A stretch of 36,602 bases of DNA from Neobacillus dielmonensis (GTDB taxonomy: Bacteria; Bacillota; Bacilli; Bacillales; Cytobacillaceae): NCBI RefSeq assembly GCF_000612665.1, contig NZ_HG942026.1, positions 1 to 36,602 on the forward strand. Direction: 5' to 3'. Positions 33,226 to 36,602 of this stretch are shown one piece after another. Under the pieces are notes generated by a model. That model saw only the letters and a list, made by a program, of their open reading frames with translations. It was not told the DNA's origin and did no database searches. The first letter of the stretch is position 1; each line of letters opens with the position of its first letter. A program made the position numbers and the translations under genes.

Positions 33226-34058
33226 TGCTGTCAGCAGACATCGAGTATTATCGACCTGCAACGATTAAAGCAGCGACAGAACTCTTTTTTTCCTTAAAAG
33301 GGGAAAACAAACGACCGGTTTATTATTCAGGCGGCACTGAAATTCTAACCCTAGGCCGGCTGGATTTGATTCAGCCAGGTGCCCTGATTGACATAAAAGC
33401 TATAAAGGAATGTCTGGTTTTTGAGTTTGATCGCAACAACCTGCTGACAGGCGCAGCCCTTCCCTTAACTTACATTGAGGATGCTAATTTATTTCCCTTG
33501 CTGAGTGCGACATCCATGGGGATTGCCGACCATACGGCAAGAAACAAAATCACGCTGGGAGGAAATTTATGCGGGCAAATTTTTTACCGTGAGGCCGTGC
33601 TGCCCTTCCTCTTGTGTGATAGCGTAGTCACCATAGCAGGGCAAAATGGAGTGGAGTCACTGCCAATCGGGCAAATTTTTAATCAAACCTTCCAACTCGC
33701 TGAAGGGCAATTTATCATCCAGATTATGACGGAAAGAAGGTATGTTGATCTTCCTTTTGTAAGCATAAAGAAACGCCAGCAGTGGGAGACAGGATATCCG
33801 CTTCTGACCGTGGCTGCAATTAAAGTGGAAAACCAATTACGGTTTGCCTTCAGCGGGCTGTGCCCGTTCCCATTTCGTTCCAAGGAAATGGAGGATGAAT
33901 TAAATAAGGCCGGGTTGTCACTGCCTGAAAGGGTAAAAAGAGCTATCGGCCATATACCAGGACCTGTGCTTCATGATGTCGAGGGGTCCAGCGAGTACCG
34001 TCTATTCGTCCTCGAAAATACATTAAATGAAATAATAATAGAATTGGAGGGAAGGTAA
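33225..34058 (+). CDS. Molybdenum hydroxylase FAD-binding subunit
   Basis: The 277-residue medium subunit carries FAD between the iron-sulphur clusters and the final acceptor; PucC is the B. subtilis relative. FAD motifs are YYSGGTEIL (about 32-40) and ITLGGNLCG (about 108-116). A CutM-type C-terminal domain follows from about residue 165. The GTG start shares one base with the stop codon of the large subunit, with GGAGGTGA upstream, so translation is coupled. Confidence 0.92.
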   Translation: MLSADIEYYRPATIKAATELFFSLKGENKRPVYYSGGTEILTLGRLDLIQPGALIDIKAIKECLVFEFDRNNLLTGAALPLTYIEDANLFPLLSATSMGIADHTARNKITLGGNLCGQIFYREAVLPFLLCDSVVTIAGQNGVESLPIGQIFNQTFQLAEGQFIIQIMTERRYVDLPFVSIKKRQQWETGYPLLTVAAIKVENQLRFAFSGLCPFPFRSKEMEDELNKAGLSLPERVKRAIGHIPGPVLHDVEGSSEYRLFVLENTLNEIIIELEGR

Positions 34059-34531
34059 TGGCTGCGTCTCCACCCCAAAAAATTAATGTCTCTTTAGATG
34101 TCAATGGAGAAACTAGGAATGTCGCGATCCGGCCGGCGGATACGCTTCTCTTTATTCTTCGGGAATATCTCGGCTTAACAGGGGCAAAACCTGGCTGTCT
34201 AAATGGTGACTGCGGGGCATGCTCAGTGATGGTAGATCATACAGTTTATAAGTCATGCATCATGCTTGCGGTTGAAGCAGTCGGTTCCAAAGTGACCACA
34301 ATAGAAGGATTAAAGGATTCACCCATTCAACATGCATTCATTGAAAACTTTGCGTTTCAATGCGGCTATTGCACTCCAGGTTTTATTATGAATTGCCACG
34401 CATTGTTGAAGAACCATCCCCAACCAACCTATGAGGTCATTAAGGAATGGCTTTCCTCCAATATCTGTAGATGTACATGCTATGAGGAAATACAAGAAGC
34501 GGTCATGTCAGTAATTGAAAAGCGGGAGTAA
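34058..34531 (+). CDS. Molybdenum hydroxylase 2Fe-2S subunit
   Basis: The 157-residue small subunit has two [2Fe-2S] domains. The plant-type cluster is bound by C47, C52, C55 and C67 (GCLNGDCGACSV). The second cluster is bound by C102, C105, C137 and C139 (QCGYCTPG and NICRCTCY). The family motif is normally CRCTGY; here the glycine is Cys141, adding a fifth cysteine next to the cluster. PucE is the B. subtilis relative. The ATG overlaps the stop of the FAD subunit gene by one base. Confidence 0.93.
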   Translation: MAASPPQKINVSLDVNGETRNVAIRPADTLLFILREYLGLTGAKPGCLNGDCGACSVMVDHTVYKSCIMLAVEAVGSKVTTIEGLKDSPIQHAFIENFAFQCGYCTPGFIMNCHALLKNHPQPTYEVIKEWLSSNICRCTCYEEIQEAVMSVIEKRE

Positions 34532-34544
34532 AGGCAAAAACAAT

Positions 34545-34580
34545 AGGCCATGGATGCAGCCCACCATGGTCTTTATTTAT
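34545..34580 (+). terminator. Terminator of the molybdenum hydroxylase operon
   Basis: AGGCCATGG pairs with CCATGGTCT around a ten-base loop, followed by TTATTTAT. Confidence 0.72.
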
Positions 34581-34587
34581 AGTCGAA

Positions 34588-34617
34588 TTGCCAATCACAG
34601 CTTAGATATGGTAGAGT
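34588..34617 (+). promoter_or_regulatory. Candidate promoter of the tetR gene
   Basis: TTGCCA (34588-34593) and TAGAGT (34612-34617) are separated by 18 bases. The predicted transcript start falls just before an inverted repeat. Confidence 0.45.
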
Positions 34618-34631
34618 AAAAGTAGGATGAA

Positions 34632-34656
34632 TTGACTATAAAACTAATTTAGTCAA
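34632..34656 (+). promoter_or_regulatory. Inverted repeat, likely TetR operator
   Basis: TTGACTA and TAGTCAA are perfect seven-base arms separated by 11 bases. The repeat sits between the promoter and the ribosome binding site of the tetR gene, where autorepression is expected. It is unrelated to the AAACGTTT palindromes elsewhere in the window. Confidence 0.55.
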
Positions 34657-34671
34657 AAAGGAGGGACCCGG

Positions 34672-35235
34672 GTGGCTCCCAATCGCAGAAAAATGATTGT
34701 CGATGCTGCAACCAAATCCTTTTCCTTGTTCGGCTATAAGGCGACAACGATGGATCAAGTGGCCAAGCTTGCGAATGTAGGAAAAGGGACAATATATACA
34801 TTTTTTAAAAACAAGGAAGAGCTGTTTGAAGAGATTATGTCTTCTTTAGTAAAAGAAATGATTGCTGAAGCAGAGGCCGTTTTGAAGCCAGAATTGCCGT
34901 TTACCGAGAATGTCCATCGTGGGCTGTACCGCATTTTAGAGTTCCGTTCCCGGCATCAGTTGATGATTAAACTCGCTCAAGAAGAAAAGGAAATGGGGAC
35001 CATCGCTGTCTCAGATATGCTCCAGCATGTGGAGGACGAAATCATTGCTTATTTAAAGCAAAAAATTGAGGCCGCCATGGCAAAAGGGGCCATTCCCAAG
35101 ACTAATCCGGAAATTATCAGCTTCTTGCTGCTGAAAATGTATGTTGCGCTTTTGTCTGATTGGGAAAAGAAGCACGAACCATTAAGTTCGGATGAGATTG
35201 CCGAGATTATGAAAGGTCTCTTGCTGCATTCATAA
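34672..35235 (+). CDS. TetR/AcrR-family regulator (YhgD-like)
   Basis: The 187-residue protein has a TetR N-terminal helix-turn-helix (about residues 8-54, FGYKATTMDQVAKLANVGKG then TIYTFFKNKEEL) and an all-helical ligand domain. The N-terminal part strongly resembles B. subtilis YhgD. It starts with GTG behind AAGGAGGG. It follows the molybdenum hydroxylase operon but has its own promoter and operator, so regulation of that operon is possible but not shown. Ligand unknown. Confidence 0.88.
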   Translation: MAPNRRKMIVDAATKSFSLFGYKATTMDQVAKLANVGKGTIYTFFKNKEELFEEIMSSLVKEMIAEAEAVLKPELPFTENVHRGLYRILEFRSRHQLMIKLAQEEKEMGTIAVSDMLQHVEDEIIAYLKQKIEAAMAKGAIPKTNPEIISFLLLKMYVALLSDWEKKHEPLSSDEIAEIMKGLLLHS

Positions 35236-35245
35236 ATTGGAAATA

Positions 35246-35283
35246 TAAAAAGAAGAGGACCCCATACCTCTTCTATTTATTTT
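35246..35283. terminator. Bidirectional terminator between tetR and the membrane protein gene
   Basis: AGAAGAGG pairs with CCTCTTCT around ACCCCATA. T-rich tails occur on both sides (ATTTATTTT on plus, TTTTTATA on minus). Confidence 0.82.
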
Positions 35284-35639
35284 GCTATACGATTTTTTTG
35301 ACTGGCTTTTCGGCCGCTTCGGGCTCCGCCTTCAATCAAGGTTAGCGCCGGGGCTCCCCCTCGTTTGGCAAATTTGCGATTGGTGAATTTGCCGGTCGAT
35401 AAAACGATAAACTGTCCTCGTTTGCTATTATGTGTCTGCTCCGACATCAGTGATAAAAATGTCCCCATTAAAACCGCTAAAAACGAACCAAAAAGTATCC
35501 CAAAACCTAAACCGGTGAAGAAATAATTCACAAAACCATTAGTGAAAAATCCCGTGACTAAAAGTATAATTCCGAGCCAGCTTGCATAACAAGCTGTTTT
35601 TCTCATGAACAATAATGCTTGTAAATGTTTTTTATGCAA
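35277..35639 (-). CDS. Small two-helix membrane protein, function unknown
   Basis: The 120-residue protein has two membrane segments (about 15-35 and 38-63) and a basic C-terminal tail rich in R, K and G (residues 73-120). I do not recognise the family. It likely uses the TTG at 35639, since AAGGGGTG lies eight bases upstream; an ATG at 35606 lacks a ribosome binding site. A promoter candidate lies upstream. Confidence 0.6.
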   Translation of the reverse strand: MHKKHLQALLFMRKTACYASWLGIILLVTGFFTNGFVNYFFTGLGFGILFGSFLAVLMGTFLSLMSEQTHNSKRGQFIVLSTGKFTNRKFAKRGGAPALTLIEGGARSGRKASQKNRIAK

Positions 35640-35664
35640 ACCCTTTCACCCCTTTGTTACCAAT

Positions 35665-35695
35665 ATTTTACCACCATTTGTCACAAAATTGTCAA
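35665..35695 (-). promoter_or_regulatory. Candidate promoter of the small membrane protein gene
   Basis: On the minus strand a perfect TTGACA (35690-35695) and TAAAAT (35665-35670) are separated by 19 bases, two more than ideal. The stretch from here to 35828 shows only short repeats of the type GAGACA/TGTCTC and no gene. Confidence 0.4.
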
Positions 35696-35828
35696 ACTTT
35701 TTTTGAAAATGTTCTTGAAATTTTTATATGAGACACTGTTGAATTCTCCGTAACTAGTTTTGTCCGATAGAGGTCCAATATGGGACACTTTGAGTCATCT
35801 GCCTAGCAGTTTTGTCTCTGGGGGAATC

Positions 35829-35857
35829 TAAAAAAGGACCCGTTTCCCAGGTCCTTT
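35829..35857 (-). terminator. Terminator of the SASP gene
   Basis: On the minus strand AAAGGACC pairs with GGTCCTTT around a nine-base loop, followed by further T. Confidence 0.82.
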
Positions 35858-35865
35858 CCTCAAAA

Positions 35866-36117
35866 CTACTGTTTAGTTAAGTTTTGCTGTGCCATTTTGA
35901 CCAGCTCGCGGACCATGCTGCCGCCAAGCCGGCCGCCAACTTTCCCAGCCTGCTCCGAAGTTAGCTGCCCGTTATAGCCCTTTTTAAGTGGAACGCCTAC
36001 TTCCTGTGCTGCTTCAAATTTGGCATGGTCAGGGTTCTGGGCTTGAACAACTCTTGCTTTTAACTGGTCAAGACCATTTCTAGCTTCTGGAACAAGAATT
36101 TTATTTCGTCTGGCCAT
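35866..36117 (-). CDS. Alpha/beta-type small acid-soluble spore protein
   Basis: These proteins coat and protect DNA in dormant spores and are degraded by the GPR protease on germination. The 83-residue protein has the family pattern LVPEARNGLDQLKARV, the KFEAAQEVGV segment around the GPR cleavage region, and the second conserved block LTSEQAGKVGGRLGGSMVRE. The ATG at 36117 follows AAGGAGGG at six bases; the longer frame to 36180 is not used. Forespore-specific (SigG) expression is expected, but I could not find a convincing SigG promoter by eye. Confidence 0.93.
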   Translation of the reverse strand: MARRNKILVPEARNGLDQLKARVVQAQNPDHAKFEAAQEVGVPLKKGYNGQLTSEQAGKVGGRLGGSMVRELVKMAQQNLTKQ

Positions 36118-36173
36118 TGATATCCCTCCTTTACCCATTAGAATTTCCGAACAGAAAAAATTCATCATCATCA

Positions 36174-36203
36174 CTGGCAAAAACCGTATGTTTCCAGTAT
36201 AAT
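36174..36203 (+). promoter_or_regulatory. Promoter of the T-box leader
   Basis: CTGGCA (36174-36179) and a perfect TATAAT (36198-36203) are 18 bases apart, just upstream of the T-box Stem I. Confidence 0.55.
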
Positions 36204-36227
36204 AGCTGGTAATTCAAACAATTGAAA

Positions 36228-36456
36228 ATCAATGACAAAGAGAGTAGTTATCTAGAAAGATAAAGCGAGTCGGGGACGGTGGAAGCCTGATGCAATCAGA
36301 TAATGAACCGCACTTTGGAGATGCCTGCCTGAAAATAAGTAGGGCACGCCGGGGAATACTCCGTTATGTAATTAAGCTGGTTCAATTCGAACAATTAGAG
36401 TGGTACCGCGGGAAATTGTAACTCTCGTCTCTTTTCATAAGAGGCGGGAGTTTTTT
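36228..36456 (+). promoter_or_regulatory. T-box riboswitch leader
   Basis: This is a tRNA-sensing antitermination leader. Stem I shows CAAAG/CTTTG below and GTTATCT/AGATAAT above the specifier loop, the AGTA S-turn strand opposite GAA, the AAGCGAG bulge and the GGGGACGGTGGAAGCC distal loop. The T-box AGAGTGGTACCGCGG lies at 36397-36411. The specifier strand reads GAACCGCA, allowing CCG (Pro) or CGC (Arg); I cannot settle this by eye. The TGGT in the T-box pairs with a tRNA ending ACCA, fitting an A discriminator. The regulated gene is beyond the window. Confidence 0.93.
36420..36456 (+). terminator. T-box conditional terminator
   Basis: ACTCTCGTCTC pairs with GAGGCGGGAGT around TTTTCATAA, followed by TTTTTT. 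Uncharged tRNA would favour the competing antiterminator. Confidence 0.9.
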
Positions 36457-36501
36457 ATTTTTATGGCTCTGTTAAAAACAATAATGTTGATTTTTTTAAC
36501 C

Positions 36502-36602
36502 TGTTGATTGGAGCGGAAGGCGCTCGACTCCTGCGGGAGTACGGGGTTGGGGAGACCCCGCAGGCGCTTTCGCGCCGAGGAGGCTCCCCAACCCCCGACC
36601 CC
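36502..36602. repeat. Dispersed Bacillaceae palindromic repeat (truncated by window end)
   Basis: TTGATTGGAGCGGAAGGCGC followed by CGACTCCTGCGGGAG is the start of a repeat that I recognise as common between genes in many Bacillus-type genomes. Inside it GGGGTTGGGGAG (36543-36554) pairs with CTCCCCAACCCC (36584-36595), and GGCGC pairs with GCGCC in the loop. It continues beyond the window. Confidence 0.75.

Noticed and set aside
34632..34656. TTGACT as a -35 box for tetR
   Set aside because: There is no -10 hexamer at the right distance; the symmetry with TAGTCAA fits an operator better.
35700..35828. Short repeats (GAGACA/TGTCTC, TTTTGTC) as an insertion element
   Set aside because: The matches are only five to eight bases, with no target duplication or transposase; not enough to call an element.
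36290..36350. A TGC (Cys) specifier in the T-box
   Set aside because: The TGC lies below the helix CAAAG/CTTTG, outside the loop bounded by AGTA and GAA. The TGGT of the T-box also does not fit a tRNA with a T discriminator, as expected for Cys.

Overview
This window is chromosomal DNA of an endospore-forming Bacillaceae bacterium (Bacillus/Neobacillus-like). The evidence is the order rocF-sigW-rsiW-cdaA-cdaR-glmM-glmS, a glmS ribozyme, GerP-type spore proteins, an alpha/beta small acid-soluble spore protein, and strong AGGAGG-type ribosome binding sites. The genus-level placement is inference.

Positions 1-1070 are the end of an rRNA operon: 5S rRNA, then eight tRNAs (Asn, Thr-GGT, Glu, Val, Thr-TGT, Tyr, Gln, Lys) and a terminator. 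Positions 1200-9580 are conserved core: arginase; the envelope-stress pair SigW/RsiW with an autoregulatory ECF promoter; the c-di-AMP cyclase CdaA and its regulator CdaR; and GlmM and GlmS, which make amino-sugar precursors for the cell wall. GlmS is preceded by the self-cleaving glmS ribozyme.

Positions 9580-12531 (minus strand) hold an unusual cluster. It has four GerPA/GerPF-like proteins (one an internal tandem duplication), a short GerPC-like protein and a CotP-like Hsp20 protein in two transcription units, followed by a DUF421 membrane protein. It looks like a second, non-canonical gerP-type spore coat locus. Next come an EamA transporter, an autoregulated PadR-DUF2812 pair, a secreted esterase and a DJ-1/PfpI protein.

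Positions 16346-21130 encode E1alpha, E1beta and E2 of a 2-oxoacid dehydrogenase without an E3, followed by a GlcD-type FAD oxidase. A LysM-M14 peptidase follows. A minus-strand operon then encodes a LysR regulator, an ECF transporter S component and a TudS-like desulfidase. A ClC-type channel, a small membrane protein, the sigM-yhdL-yhdK module and a DUF3189 protein come next.

Positions 29797-34531 form a molybdenum hydroxylase operon: XdhC chaperone, Mo subunit, FAD subunit and 2Fe-2S subunit. A TetR regulator follows. The window ends with a small membrane protein, an alpha/beta SASP, a T-box leader and the first part of a dispersed palindromic repeat; the T-box target gene lies outside the window.

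The strongest unexplained signal is inside xdhC. A 39-bp in-frame repeat array with a GGGGGACAGTCCCCC core sits in the interdomain linker. It lies exactly where strand composition flips from about 81% A+C upstream to about 76% G+T downstream. A second signal is a family of seven near-identical 20-bp palindromes at two separate intergenic loci, one of which lies between convergent genes.
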